From: Bosea sp. 685
GTDB lineage: Bacteria > Pseudomonadota > Alphaproteobacteria > Rhizobiales > Beijerinckiaceae
Length of the DNA: 64,000 nt
Reading direction: 5' to 3'
Assembly (NCBI RefSeq): GCF_031884435.1
Contig: NZ_CP134779.1
Location: forward strand, 3,162,001 to 3,226,000
Shown: piece by piece, positions 33,227 to 42,346 of the stretch
Position numbering within the stretch: position 1 is the stretch's first letter
How the letters are laid out: every line of letters starts with the position of its first letter
Translations under genes and position numbers: made by a program
The notes under the pieces: model-generated
Databases searched by the model: none
What the model was told of the DNA's origin: nothing
Seen by the model: only the letters and a program-made list of their open reading frames with translations

Positions 33227-33957
33227 GGCGCCTCGCAGCGGGCGACAGGGGCTCCGGAGGCTGCGAGTGCATCGAGCCCGGCCCATTCATCGGAAGCAAT
33301 CCGCTCGAAGCGGATTTCGTCGCCCGGCGCGTAAGTGAAGACCGGATCGCGCCCCGGCATGAAGCCGCGCGCCGGCGTTCGGCCGATCATATGCCAGCCG
33401 CTCGGTCCCTCGACGGTGGAGATGGCGCCCTGGGCCCCGCCGATGGAGACCGACTGCGCCGGCGTCTTCATGCGCGGTTCGAGCCGGCGCGGGGTGGCGA
33501 GCGACGGGTCGAGCCCGCTGAGATAGGCAAAGCCCGGCATGAAGCCGATCATCGCGACGACATAGGTCGCGGCCGCATGGCGTGCGACCAACGCTTCCCC
33601 GCTGATGCCGTGGCGCGCCGCCAGATCGTCGAGGTCCATGCCGAAATCGCCGCCATAGACGACCGGCACGCGCCAGCGCCGCAGCTTGCCGCCTGCCGCG
33701 GCCGGTCTCTCGCTGAGAGTAAGAATGCGCTCCGACAAGGCCGGCACATCGGTGCGGAGAGGGTCGAGATGGATCAGGAGCGAGCGGTAGGTCGGCACAG
33801 TCTCGAGAAGGCCGGGCTGCGGCTCGGCAGCGAGCGCCGCATCGAGCGCCAGCACGCGCGCATTGACGGCAGGGTCGATCGCATCCCCGAATTCGACCGA
33901 GATGGCGGCGTCGCCGCAGCGCAGCAGGCGGGGATGGGGCAAGGTCTCGATCGTCAT
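33223..33957 (-). CDS. pxpB: 5-oxoprolinase subunit PxpB (KipI/AHS1 family)
   Basis: A 244-residue KipI/AHS1-family subunit. Landmarks are GDAAISVEFGDAIDPAVNARVLALD near the N-terminus, YRSLLIHLDPL, VPVVYGGDFGMDLDDLAARHGIS and the conserved MIGFMPGFAYLSGLD, then STVEGPSGWHMIGRTPARGFMPGRDPVF. The start is the ATG at 33955-33957; an upstream ATG at 33984 is possible. It is the first gene of a pxpBC pair and is translationally coupled to pxpC. Confidence 0.92.
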   Translation of the reverse strand: MTIETLPHPRLLRCGDAAISVEFGDAIDPAVNARVLALDAALAAEPQPGLLETVPTYRSLLIHLDPLRTDVPALSERILTLSERPAAAGGKLRRWRVPVVYGGDFGMDLDDLAARHGISGEALVARHAAATYVVAMIGFMPGFAYLSGLDPSLATPRRLEPRMKTPAQSVSIGGAQGAISTVEGPSGWHMIGRTPARGFMPGRDPVFTYAPGDEIRFERIASDEWAGLDALAASGAPVARCEAP

Positions 33958-34024
33958 CCGTTTCTCGCAAAGCCTACCGGCCAAACCACGCCACGCGACA
34001 TCCGGCTAAGAGCCTCGGCAATTG

Positions 34025-35323
34025 TCATGCACTGATGCTGCCCGGTTCAAGGCAAAACCGCATCAGGATGCGCGCAGCGACAGCGAGATCCTGAATCTCC
34101 ATCGATTCCAGCGGATTGTGGCTGCCATGCGCGTTGCGGATGAAGATCATCGCGGTCGGCACGCCGTGATTGGCGAAGATCGCCGCGTCATGGCCCGCCC
34201 CGCAGGCCATCTGCGGAATAGCGAGCCCCTCCGCCTCGGCCATTCCTGTCAGGCGCATGGCGAGGCGCTCATCCATCAAGGCGGGCTCGGTGCCCGAAAG
34301 CGGCCCAAGATCGATCGAGACGCCGCGCTGCCGGGCGATCTGCGCCGCGATCTCGCGCATGAGATCAGGCGCGCGCGCCAGCAAGGCGGGCGAACGGCTG
34401 CGCAGATCGATCGAAAGGTCCACGCGCCCGGCGACCTTGCTGAAGGCGTGCTCCGCCGGGTCGGTCGCAAATTGCCCGACGGTGATGGTGAGGTCTTCGC
34501 CCTCTGCTTCCAGATCGCGCCAGAGCTCGTCGAGCCGGAGCGTGAGCTCGGCTGCGGCCAAAGCGGCGTCGCGCCGCAATGCGCGCGGCGTGGCGCCCGA
34601 ATGGGCATATTCACCCCGGCAGACGACATGGCGAAACCGCGCCGAGCCCCGGATGCCGGTGACGATCGCGGCCGGCGCGCCTTGCGCCAGCAGGACAGGT
34701 CCCTGCTCGATATGCGGCTCGATGAAAGCCCCGATCTCCGCAGGGGCTAGGACGCCCTCACCCGCGCGCAAAGCGTCGAGATCCGCGCCGGCCTCTCGCA
34801 TATGGACACCCAGGCTGCGATCGTCGTCGCTGCGCCTGACCTGATCGAGCTCAGCCGCCGCGAGCGCCCCGAACGCGGCACGGCTGCCTATATAGGAGGC
34901 ATTGAACCAGGCGCTCTCCTCGGCCCGGATCACGACCAGAACGATGTCGCGCGGCGGCACGATCCCCGCCCGCACGATCCCGGCGATGACGGCAAGACTG
35001 GCGAGGACGCCGGCGGCGCCGTCGAAATTGCCACCATTCGGCACGGAGTCGAGATGCGAGCCGATCATGATCGCGGGCGCGCGCGTCCGGCCCCGCAAGG
35101 TCGCATAGAGGTTGAGCGCCGGATCGCGCCGGAGCGTCAAACCGAGACGCTTAGCCTCGCGCGCGATGATGTCATGGGCGATCGCCTCGCCGGGACCATA
35201 GGAGGCGCGCGTGATGCCGTCAGCGCCGCCTGTCCTCGCGCTCAGCTCATCGAACAGCCGCTCCGCGAGCGCGATATCGGGCTTAGCCAGCGGCAATGAC
35301 AACTCCGATTGCAGAGCCGTCAC
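34025..35323 (-). CDS. M20-family Zn hydrolase (N-carbamoyl-L-amino-acid hydrolase/allantoate amidohydrolase type)
   Basis: A 432-residue amidohydrolase of the AllC/HyuC/AmaB group. Metal-site motifs are GSHLDSVPNGGNFDGAAGV (His and Asp ligands), RAEESAWF (catalytic Glu and ligand Glu), and EPHIEQGPVL. A C-terminal GHDAAIFANHGVPTAMIFIRN carries the last His. These enzymes cleave N-carbamoyl amino acids or ureido acids. It starts with GTG at 35321-35323, inside the stop of the GntR gene, so the two are translationally coupled. It may act together with the hydantoinase-type proteins at 7.8-11.6 kb, or on ligands of the divergent importer. Confidence 0.88.
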   Translation of the reverse strand: MTALQSELSLPLAKPDIALAERLFDELSARTGGADGITRASYGPGEAIAHDIIAREAKRLGLTLRRDPALNLYATLRGRTRAPAIMIGSHLDSVPNGGNFDGAAGVLASLAVIAGIVRAGIVPPRDIVLVVIRAEESAWFNASYIGSRAAFGALAAAELDQVRRSDDDRSLGVHMREAGADLDALRAGEGVLAPAEIGAFIEPHIEQGPVLLAQGAPAAIVTGIRGSARFRHVVCRGEYAHSGATPRALRRDAALAAAELTLRLDELWRDLEAEGEDLTITVGQFATDPAEHAFSKVAGRVDLSIDLRSRSPALLARAPDLMREIAAQIARQRGVSIDLGPLSGTEPALMDERLAMRLTGMAEAEGLAIPQMACGAGHDAAIFANHGVPTAMIFIRNAHGSHNPLESMEIQDLAVAARILMRFCLEPGSISA

Positions 35324-36054
35324 AGGCGCGCCAGCCGCGCGACGATGCTGGCGCGCACGGCATCGAGATGGTCGCGCATCGCCTGCGCCGCCTTCTCGCC
35401 GTCGCCTTCGGCGAGCATTTTGACGATCGCGAGATGTTCGCGGCAGGTATCGGTGAAGCGTTCGGGCAGGCTGCGCAGGTCGAACATCAATGTCTGCCGG
35501 CGCAGATTGCGCACGATCGCGGCGAGCCGGGAATTGCCGGCCGCATCGGCTATGGCGCTGTGCAGCATGTCGTCGGCGCCACGGACCTCGGCGCGATCGG
35601 GCGTTTGCCCAGCTTGCGAATGGGTCAGCAGCGCCTCGAAACGTCCTCGCAGCGTCACCAGCAGCTCCGGCGCGACCTGGCCGGCGGCGATGCGAGCGGC
35701 TTCCGGCTCGAGCAGGCGGCGCACGCCGAGATTCTCGGCGAACTCCTCGATGCGCATGGTCGCGACCTGCACGCCGCGCGCACCCAGGCGAACGATCAGC
35801 CCCTCGCTTTCCAGGATCAGCAGCGCATCGCGCAGCGGCGTGCGTGACATGGCGAGCTGCTCGGCCAGCCTGCGCTCGGTGAAGAAGGCGCCGGGCTTGG
35901 CCTCCCCCGACATGATCATGTCGAGCACGGCCTCATAGGCCTGGGCGGCCAGGCTCTTCTCCGGCTCGGCGAAGGCGCCGGCGGATTCCTGTGCCTTGGC
36001 GGTTTTGCGGGAGCGGCTGGCGGTCGAGACCGCTTTCTGTGCAGGTGTGTCCAA
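35320..36054 (-). CDS. GntR-family regulator (FCD domain)
   Basis: A 244-residue GntR/FadR-subfamily regulator. The winged helix is LAAQAYEAVLDMIMSGEAKPGAFFTERRLAEQLAMSRTPLRDALLILESEGLI. The FCD effector domain follows with LRRLLEPEAARIAAG-like and DMLHSAIADAAGN segments and the C-terminal REHLAIVKMLAEGDGEKAAQAMRDHL, whose Asp/His positions usually bind metal or a carboxylate. No ATG fits; the TTG at 36052-36054 is the best start. A perfect GTGGTATACCAC palindrome lies 27 bases upstream, between it and the divergent M24-ABC operon. It probably represses both directions until a carboxylate inducer binds. Confidence 0.88.
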   Translation of the reverse strand: MDTPAQKAVSTASRSRKTAKAQESAGAFAEPEKSLAAQAYEAVLDMIMSGEAKPGAFFTERRLAEQLAMSRTPLRDALLILESEGLIVRLGARGVQVATMRIEEFAENLGVRRLLEPEAARIAAGQVAPELLVTLRGRFEALLTHSQAGQTPDRAEVRGADDMLHSAIADAAGNSRLAAIVRNLRRQTLMFDLRSLPERFTDTCREHLAIVKMLAEGDGEKAAQAMRDHLDAVRASIVARLARL

Positions 36055-36080
36055 GCTCTGTGCATTCCAGTGGTTGACGA

Positions 36081-36092
36081 GTGGTATACCAC
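36081..36092. promoter_or_regulatory. GntR-type operator palindrome
   Basis: GTGGTATACCAC is a perfect 12-base palindrome, extended to GAGTGGTATACCACCTC. It matches the TGGTATACCA-like consensus of FadR/VanR-type GntR proteins. It stands between the regulator start (36054) and the M24 gene start (36157), close enough to control both. Confidence 0.75.
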
Positions 36093-36156
36093 CTCGTAGC
36101 GTGACTGCAAGCAAGCTTCGTCTGGGATCCCTGACTATCTTGCGGCGGAGACGGAT

Positions 36157-37335
36157 ATGGCTTTTACCGGCGCCCCCACCTTGCCTTTTTCGCGTGAGGA
36201 ACACCTCGAGCGCCAGGGCCGCCTGCGGCAGACGCTGAAGGCACGCGGCTTCGACGCCATGCTCGTCTTCGCCCAGGAGAGCCATTACTGGCTGACCGGC
36301 TACGACACCGGCGGCTCGGTCTTCTTCCAGTGCTCGGTGGTGACGGCGGATGAGCGCCCCATCGTCTTGTTGACGCGCCGCCCCGACCTGCTCCAGGCGC
36401 GCCAGACCTCGACAATGGAGGACATCCGGATCTGGTGGGACGCCGAGGACGCCAATCCGGCACGCGATCTCAAGGGCATCCTCGAAGAGCTTGGGCTCAA
36501 GGGCGCCAACATCGCCGTCGAGCTCAACACCCATGGCCTGACCGGCTGGAATCTCTGGCGGCTGCAGAAGACGCTCGACGGCTTCTGCAGGCTCGACAAT
36601 GACGACCACCTGATCCGCAAATTGCGCCTGGTGAAGTCGCCGGCCGAGATCGACTACATGCGCCAGGCCGGCAAGCTGCTCGACACATCGTTGCAGGTGG
36701 TGATCGACACGGCCAAGCCCGGCGTGATGGATTCCTCGCTGACGGCGGCCTATCTCAAGGTCGTGCTCGAAGGTGGCGGCGACATGCCGCCCAATGCGCC
36801 CTTGTTCAATTCGGGCCAGCGCGCGGTCTATGGCCGCGGCGTCTCCATGCCGCGCCGGCTGGAGGCGATCGACCAGATCATCGTCGAGTATCCGGTCGCC
36901 TATCGCCGCTATTGCTGCAAGACCGAGTGGACGATCCTGATGGGCCGCGCCAGCGACCAGCAGAAGCACATGTACGAGACGGCGCGGACCACGATGGACC
37001 GGATGACCGAGATCGCGCGGCCCGGCACCACCCTGGGCGAGATTTTCGACGTCCATGCCGACGGCCTCGACAAGGGCGGTTTCGCGGCGCACCGTTTCGG
37101 CGCGACCGGCTACTCAGTCGGCTGCACCTGGGCGCCGACCAGCATGGACGTGCCGCCGATGATCTATTCCGGCAACCCGACCATCTGCGAACCCGGCATG
37201 ACGCTGTTCTACCACGTCATGATCGGCGACAGCGACACCGGCTACGCCATGGGCGTCGGCCATACGCTGCTCGTCACCGAGGGCGCACCTGAGATCCTGA
37301 CCGGCCTGCCCGACGCTCTCACCGAAGTCCTCTGA
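36157..37335 (+). CDS. M24-fold (creatinase/DoeA-like) hydrolase, copy A
   Basis: A 392-residue two-domain protein of the M24B fold. The N-terminal creatinase-like domain is FDAMLVFAQESHYWLTGYDTGG ... VLLTRRPDLLQA. The catalytic-domain positions that hold the five metal ligands of Xaa-Pro peptidases are not conserved: the usual DxG...DxTRT region reads VEYPVAYRRYCCKTEWT. The usual GHGIG and HExP region reads GYSVGCTWAPTSMDVPPM. The GYSVG and PPM features recall ectoine hydrolase DoeA/EutD relatives. It is probably a non-metallo amide or C-N hydrolase rather than a peptidase. It is the first gene of a six-gene operon that ends with a paralogue at 42347-43561. Confidence 0.82.
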   Translation: MAFTGAPTLPFSREEHLERQGRLRQTLKARGFDAMLVFAQESHYWLTGYDTGGSVFFQCSVVTADERPIVLLTRRPDLLQARQTSTMEDIRIWWDAEDANPARDLKGILEELGLKGANIAVELNTHGLTGWNLWRLQKTLDGFCRLDNDDHLIRKLRLVKSPAEIDYMRQAGKLLDTSLQVVIDTAKPGVMDSSLTAAYLKVVLEGGGDMPPNAPLFNSGQRAVYGRGVSMPRRLEAIDQIIVEYPVAYRRYCCKTEWTILMGRASDQQKHMYETARTTMDRMTEIARPGTTLGEIFDVHADGLDKGGFAAHRFGATGYSVGCTWAPTSMDVPPMIYSGNPTICEPGMTLFYHVMIGDSDTGYAMGVGHTLLVTEGAPEILTGLPDALTEVL

Positions 37336-37346
37336 GGGGAAGACCC

Positions 37347-38903
37347 ATGACGCAGCTTCCGATCACACGCCGCAGCGCTCTCGCGGGCCTCGCCGCAGCG
37401 ACCGCCCTGCCCGAGCTCTCCCTCGCGCAAGGCGCTCCCAAGAGCGGCGGCACGCCCAAGAGCGGCGGCACGCTGAAGATCAGCCATCCGACCCGCGTCG
37501 CCTCGCTGAACGTGCTGCAGATCTCCGGCCCGGCCGAATATCTCGCCGTCGACATGCTCTATTCCGGCCTGACCCGGATGGGCCCCGACATGCGCGCGCA
37601 ACCCGATCTCGCGCTCGAATGGAGCGCTGACGCCGATGCGAAGAGCTTCGTCTTCAAGCTCAGGCCGAACGTCACCTTCCATGACGGCAAGCCTTTCACC
37701 GCCGAGGACGTCGTCGCCACGATCAAGACGATCCAGGACCCCAAGAGCGCCTCGCCCGCCCGCACGGTGCTGAGCATGATCAGCGACGTCGCGGCGGTCG
37801 ATCCGCTGACGGTGAAGTTCACGCTCACCTCCTCTTATGCCGACCTGCCGATCTCGCTCGCCCATGCCAATGCGCGCATCGTCTCGGCCGAGACGCTGAA
37901 AGGCCCACTGACCGCGCTCGACACCAAGGCCAACGGCACCGGCCCGTTCAAGCAGGAGAGCTTCGACAGCGCCCGCTTGCTGAAGCTGGTGAAGAACCCG
38001 GCCTATCATCAGCCCGGCAAGCCCTATCTCGACGCGGTCGAGATGCATCTCTTCCCCGATCTCGCGGCCGAGACGCAGAACTACCTTTCGGGGGCGGTCG
38101 ACGCGATGCTCGAGGTGCAGCAGGCCGATTTCAAGCGCATCTCGACGGCGCCCGGCAGCGTCGGCGTGCGCACGCCGTCGGGGCGCTTCGTCAATGTCGT
38201 GATGCGGCAGGACCAGAAGCCCTTCGACGATGTCCGCGTCCGCCGGGCGATGGCGATGGCGGTCGACCGGCCGACGCTGGTCGACATCATCCTGGAAGGC
38301 TATGGCCGGCCTGCCGGCGACAATGTGATCTCGCCGGGCTATCGCTACCTGCTCGAGACCACGGCGCCGAAATACGACCCCACTGCGGCCAAAAAGCTGC
38401 TCGCGGAAGCCGGCTATCCGAATGGGCTCAAGATCCCGCTGATCTGCTCGAACCGCCCGGCGATCCGCTCGCAGGTCGGCATCGCGATCAAGGAAATGGC
38501 CAAGCCCGCCGGCTTCGACATCGACGTGCAAACCATGCCGCACGACACCTATCTCGCCAATGTCTGGATGAAGGGGCAGTTCTATATCGGCTATTGGGGC
38601 ATGCAATCGACCGAGGACCAGGCCTTTACCCTGCTGTTCACGACCGACGCCGCCTTCGCCGACACCGCCTGGAACAGCAAGGAATTCGACGCACTCGTCG
38701 CCAAGGGCCGCGCCACGATCGACGACGCCGAGCGGCGCAAGATCTATGCGGAGGCCCAGGCGCTGATGGTGCGCGACGTGCCCAGCGTCATCCCCTTCTT
38801 CCAGGATGTGCTGACGGCCAACCGCTCCTATGTGAAGAACTGGGTCGGCCACCCGCTCGCGCGCTATTTCTTCGTCGAGAACGTCTGGCTCGACAAGGCG
38901 TGA
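37347..38903 (+). CDS. ABC transporter substrate-binding protein, family 5
   Basis: A 518-residue periplasmic binding protein of the dipeptide/nickel (SBP-5) family with an N-terminal Tat-like signal (TRRSALAGLAAATALPELSLAQ). The core reads AKSFVFKLRPNVTFHDGKPFTAEDVVATIK, and later KPFDDVRVRRAMAMAVDR. Just after the signal there is an exact 18-base duplication giving PKSGGTPKSGGT (37437-37472). It lies 11 bases after the M24 gene and precedes two permeases. It is not closely similar to the pair at 2.2-6.0 kb. It delivers the ligand that the two M24-fold proteins presumably hydrolyse. Confidence 0.9.
   Translation: MTQLPITRRSALAGLAAATALPELSLAQGAPKSGGTPKSGGTLKISHPTRVASLNVLQISGPAEYLAVDMLYSGLTRMGPDMRAQPDLALEWSADADAKSFVFKLRPNVTFHDGKPFTAEDVVATIKTIQDPKSASPARTVLSMISDVAAVDPLTVKFTLTSSYADLPISLAHANARIVSAETLKGPLTALDTKANGTGPFKQESFDSARLLKLVKNPAYHQPGKPYLDAVEMHLFPDLAAETQNYLSGAVDAMLEVQQADFKRISTAPGSVGVRTPSGRFVNVVMRQDQKPFDDVRVRRAMAMAVDRPTLVDIILEGYGRPAGDNVISPGYRYLLETTAPKYDPTAAKKLLAEAGYPNGLKIPLICSNRPAIRSQVGIAIKEMAKPAGFDIDVQTMPHDTYLANVWMKGQFYIGYWGMQSTEDQAFTLLFTTDAAFADTAWNSKEFDALVAKGRATIDDAERRKIYAEAQALMVRDVPSVIPFFQDVLTANRSYVKNWVGHPLARYFFVENVWLDKA
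37437..37472. repeat. 18-bp perfect tandem repeat, two copies
   Basis: CCCAAGAGCGGCGGCACG at 37437-37454 is repeated exactly at 37455-37472, in frame in the linker after the signal peptide of the binding protein. Confidence 0.9.
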
Positions 38904-38910
38904 TGCAGCC

Positions 38911-39861
38911 ATGAGCGCGGCGTATCTTCTCAGACGGCTCGCCGCGATCCTCATCGTTCTGCTGATCGTCTCGCTGACCGTGTTCTCGATCACGCAGATC
39001 CTGCCCGGCAATGCGGCGGTGATGATCCTGGGCGAATACGCCACGCCCGCGCAATTGCAGGCGCTGGAGCTGAAACTCGGCCTCGATCAGCCCTGGTATA
39101 TCCAGTACTGGCGCTGGTTCTCCGGCATGCTGAGCGGCGACTGGGGCGTCTCGATGCGCTTGTCGCAACCGGTCGCGGCGTTGATCGGCGAAGCGTTCTG
39201 GCGCTCGGCGGCGCTTGCCCTGGCCTCGCTTGCGACCGTGACCCTGATCGCCATTCCGCTCGGCATTCTGGCGGCGCTGAAGCGCGGCACGATCGTCGAT
39301 CTCGTCATCGGCCTCTTCGCCTATATCGGGACAGCGGTGCCTGAATTCGTCACGGCGACCCTGCTCCTGGTTTTCCTGGCCGGCCCTGATCGCGGTTTCC
39401 TCCCCGCCGGCGGCTTTGCGCCGTTTTCAGAAGGTATCGGCGCGGCCCTGTCGCATGTCGTCCTGCCGGCCGCGACGCTCTCGCTGATCCTGACCGCGCA
39501 TATCGCCCGGCAGGTGCGCAGCGAGATGTCCGAGGTTCTGTCGAGCGACTATATCCGCGCCGCGCGCTTGAAGGGTCTCTCAGAGCGCTCCGTCGTGCTG
39601 CGCCATGCGCTGCGCAACGCGATGGCGCCGGCGGTCGCGGTGATTTCGCTCGATATCGGCTATCTGCTCGGCGGCATTCTCGTGGTCGAGGAAGTCTTCG
39701 CCTGGCCGGGGCTGGGGCGGCTCATCATCTATGCGCTGCAGAACCGCGACCTGCCGGTGATCCAGGCGGCGACGCTCGTGCTCGCCTTCACCTATGCGCT
39801 CTCCAACCTCGTCTCCGATATCGTCATCGCCAGGCTCGACCCGCGGGTGCGTTATGCGTGA
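38911..39861 (+). CDS. ABC transporter permease (DppB-like)
   Basis: A 316-residue permease with six helices. The N-terminus LLRRLAAILIVLLIVSLTVFSITQILPGNAA is typical of DppB/OppB, as is LKLGLDQPWYIQYWRWFSGMLSGDWG. The EAA loop is DYIRAARLKGLSERSVVLRHALRNAMAPAVAVI. It lies seven bases after the binding-protein stop and overlaps the next permease by eight bases. Confidence 0.93.
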   Translation: MSAAYLLRRLAAILIVLLIVSLTVFSITQILPGNAAVMILGEYATPAQLQALELKLGLDQPWYIQYWRWFSGMLSGDWGVSMRLSQPVAALIGEAFWRSAALALASLATVTLIAIPLGILAALKRGTIVDLVIGLFAYIGTAVPEFVTATLLLVFLAGPDRGFLPAGGFAPFSEGIGAALSHVVLPAATLSLILTAHIARQVRSEMSEVLSSDYIRAARLKGLSERSVVLRHALRNAMAPAVAVISLDIGYLLGGILVVEEVFAWPGLGRLIIYALQNRDLPVIQAATLVLAFTYALSNLVSDIVIARLDPRVRYA

Positions 39862-40672
39862 CCTGCTGCGACATCCGACGGGGCTCACCGGCGCCGTGCT
39901 TCTGGCGCTGATCGCCGTGATGACGATCTTCGGTCCGCTGATCGCTCCCTATGACCCGCAGCAATTCCACCCGCTGTCGCGGCTCCAGGGGCCCTCGGTC
40001 GAATACTGGCTCGGCACCGACCAGTTCGGCCGCGACATCCTCTCGCGCATTCTCAACGGCGCCCGCTCGACCATCCTGTTCGGGCTCGGCGCGACCATGG
40101 CCGGCGTTGCGGCCGGCGGCGCGATCGGCCTGATCGCGGGCGCGATCGGGGGCGCTGTCGACAGCCTGATCATGCGCCTGCTCGACGGGCTGCTCGCCGT
40201 GCCGGACCTGCTCTTCACCTTGCTGATCGTCACGGTGCTGGGCGGCGGCTCGGGCCACGCCATGCTCGCTGTCGCCATCGCCTTCATGCCCGGCCTGGCG
40301 CGCATCGCGCGCAGCACGGTGCTCTCAGTGCGCACCCGCGAATTCGTGCTGGCGGCGCAGGCGCGCGGCGAAACCCCCGCCTATGTCATCGCCTGCGAGA
40401 TCATGCCCAACACCATCGCCCCGATCATCGTCGAAGCGACGATCCGGGTTTCCTTCGCGATCATGCTAGGGGCGACGCTGGGCTTCCTCGGGCTCGGCGC
40501 TCAGCCACCCTCGACCGAATGGGGCCTGATGATCGCCGAGGCGCGGCAATACATGTTCCGCAATCCGATCTGCGTTGCGGCGCCCGGCGTCGCCATCGCG
40601 CTCGCGGCGCTCGGCTTCAACCTGCTGGGAGACGCCTTGCGCGATCTCACTGACCCGCGCGGGCAGCGGTGA
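39854..40672 (+). CDS. ABC transporter permease (DppC-like)
   Basis: A 272-residue permease of the DppC/OppC type: LIAPYDPQQFHPLSRLQGPS and WLGTDQFGRDILSRILNGARSTILFGLGA are hallmark segments. The EAA loop is EFVLAAQARGETPAYVIACEIMPNTIAPIIVE. The ATG at 39854 overlaps the DppB-like stop by eight bases. It forms the channel with that protein. Confidence 0.93.
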   Translation: MRDLLRHPTGLTGAVLLALIAVMTIFGPLIAPYDPQQFHPLSRLQGPSVEYWLGTDQFGRDILSRILNGARSTILFGLGATMAGVAAGGAIGLIAGAIGGAVDSLIMRLLDGLLAVPDLLFTLLIVTVLGGGSGHAMLAVAIAFMPGLARIARSTVLSVRTREFVLAAQARGETPAYVIACEIMPNTIAPIIVEATIRVSFAIMLGATLGFLGLGAQPPSTEWGLMIAEARQYMFRNPICVAAPGVAIALAALGFNLLGDALRDLTDPRGQR

Positions 40673-40676
40673 TAGC

Positions 40677-42332
40677 GTGACGCAGAACACAGCCATGACC
40701 TCGGCGCGCCCCGACACCCGCCCTGCCCTGGAGGCGCGCGGTTATTCGCTGGCCTATGAGACGCGGGGCGGCCTGGTCCAGGCGCTGAAATCCATCGACA
40801 TCAGCATTCCGCGCGGCAAGACGCTCGGCCTCGTCGGCGAGTCCGGTTCCGGCAAGACCTCGCTCGCCTGGGCGATCATGCGCTACCTGCCGCGCAATGC
40901 GCGCGAACTCGGCGGCGACCTGCTGCTGGCGGGCGAGAGCCTGCGCGCCACCACAAAAAGCCAGATCGCCGATATTCGCGGGGCGCGCATCGGCATGGTG
41001 TTCCAGGATCCGAGCACCTCGTTGAACCCGACGCTGACGCTCGGCGAACAGCTTGCCGAGACCCTGATCCGCCACCGCAAGATGAGCAAGGCGCAGGCCT
41101 TCAGCGAAAGCGAGGCTTTGCTCGCGCGCACCGGCATCACCCGTCCGGCTGCGATGATGAAGCGCTATCCGCACGAGGCCTCGGGCGGCGAGAAGCAGCG
41201 CGTCGTGATCGCGACCGCCTTCGCCTGCGACCCCGAATGCATCCTGTTCGACGAGCCGACGACGGCGCTGGACACCATCACCTCACGCCAGATCCTCGAC
41301 ATCTTCCAGAGGCTTCAGGAGGATACCGGGGTCGCCGCGCTCTATATCTCGCATGACCTCGCGCTGGTCTCGCGCATCGCCCACGACGTGGCGGTGATCC
41401 ATCGCGGCGAGATCGTCGAGCGCGGCGCGACCGCGACGCTCTTCCGCAATCCGCAGCACGATTACACCCGCGCGCTGATCGCCGCCGCACCGCGCCCCGA
41501 CATCAGGCTCTCCGGTCCGGCACCGGACACTGCCGCCCCGATCGTGCTTGCGACGCAAGACCTGACCGTGCGCTATGGCGGCCGCTCCCTGCTGCAAAAG
41601 CTGATGGGGCGTGGCGAGGCCGCCGTCGAAGGCGCGCGCAAGATCGATCTCGATGTCCGCGAGGGCGAGATCCTTGGCATCGTCGGCGAATCCGGTTCCG
41701 GCAAATCGACCATCGCGCGGGCCATCGCCGGCATCGCCGATTTCAACGGTACGATCACCTTTGACGACCATGTCGTCCAGGAACGCGGCGCGATCAGCCG
41801 CAGCTATCGCCGCGCGGCGCAAATCATCTTCCAGAACCCGGATGCCTCCCTCAACCCGCGTCAGCGCGTCGGCGAGATCATCGCACGCCCCTTGAAGCTC
41901 TATGGCCTCGCCAAGGGCAGCGGCATCGAGGCGCGCGTCGCGGAGTTGCTGGCGCAGGTCAGGCTGCCGGCCGATTTCGCCGGGCGTTATCCGCATCAGT
42001 TGTCGGGTGGCGAGAAGCAGCGCGTCGCGATCGCGCGCGCCTTCGCGGCCAGGCCGAAACTGGTGATCTGCGACGAGATTACCTCCTCGCTCGATGTCTC
42101 CGTGCAGGCCGCCGTGGCGCGCCTGCTCGTCGATCTCCAGGCGGAATCGAAGGCCTCATGCCTGTTCATCACGCATGATCTCAACCTCGTGCGCCAGCTC
42201 GCCCACCGCATCGCCGTGGTCTATCGCGGCGACCTCGTCGATCTGTTCGAGGCTGCCGATTTCGATGCGCAGAAGCGCCATCCCTATACGCGCGCTCTGC
42301 TCGAGGCGATGCCGCCTCCTATCCACCCTTGA
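40677..42332 (+). CDS. ABC transporter, fused DppD-DppF ATP-binding protein
   Basis: A protein of about 551 residues with two complete ATPase domains in one chain. The first has Walker A GESGSGKTS, signature ASGGEKQR and Walker B CILFDEPTTALD. The second has GESGSGKST, LSGGEKQR and LVICDEITSSLD. Usual family members encode the two halves separately (DppD, DppF), though fusions are common in Rhizobiales. The second-half Walker B has DEI where DEP is usual. The start is GTG 40677 or ATG 40695; neither has a strong ribosome site. It ends four bases before the second M24 gene's leader and is part of the same operon. Confidence 0.9.
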   Translation: MTQNTAMTSARPDTRPALEARGYSLAYETRGGLVQALKSIDISIPRGKTLGLVGESGSGKTSLAWAIMRYLPRNARELGGDLLLAGESLRATTKSQIADIRGARIGMVFQDPSTSLNPTLTLGEQLAETLIRHRKMSKAQAFSESEALLARTGITRPAAMMKRYPHEASGGEKQRVVIATAFACDPECILFDEPTTALDTITSRQILDIFQRLQEDTGVAALYISHDLALVSRIAHDVAVIHRGEIVERGATATLFRNPQHDYTRALIAAAPRPDIRLSGPAPDTAAPIVLATQDLTVRYGGRSLLQKLMGRGEAAVEGARKIDLDVREGEILGIVGESGSGKSTIARAIAGIADFNGTITFDDHVVQERGAISRSYRRAAQIIFQNPDASLNPRQRVGEIIARPLKLYGLAKGSGIEARVAELLAQVRLPADFAGRYPHQLSGGEKQRVAIARAFAARPKLVICDEITSSLDVSVQAAVARLLVDLQAESKASCLFITHDLNLVRQLAHRIAVVYRGDLVDLFEAADFDAQKRHPYTRALLEAMPPPIHP

Positions 42333-42346
42333 GACAGGACACGGCG

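Noticed and set aside
32222..33957. Annotation of the PxpB/PxpC pair as urea amidolyase or allophanate hydrolase subunits
   Set aside because: The sizes, the KipI/KipA-type motifs and the adjacent PxpA identify the 5-oxoprolinase system.
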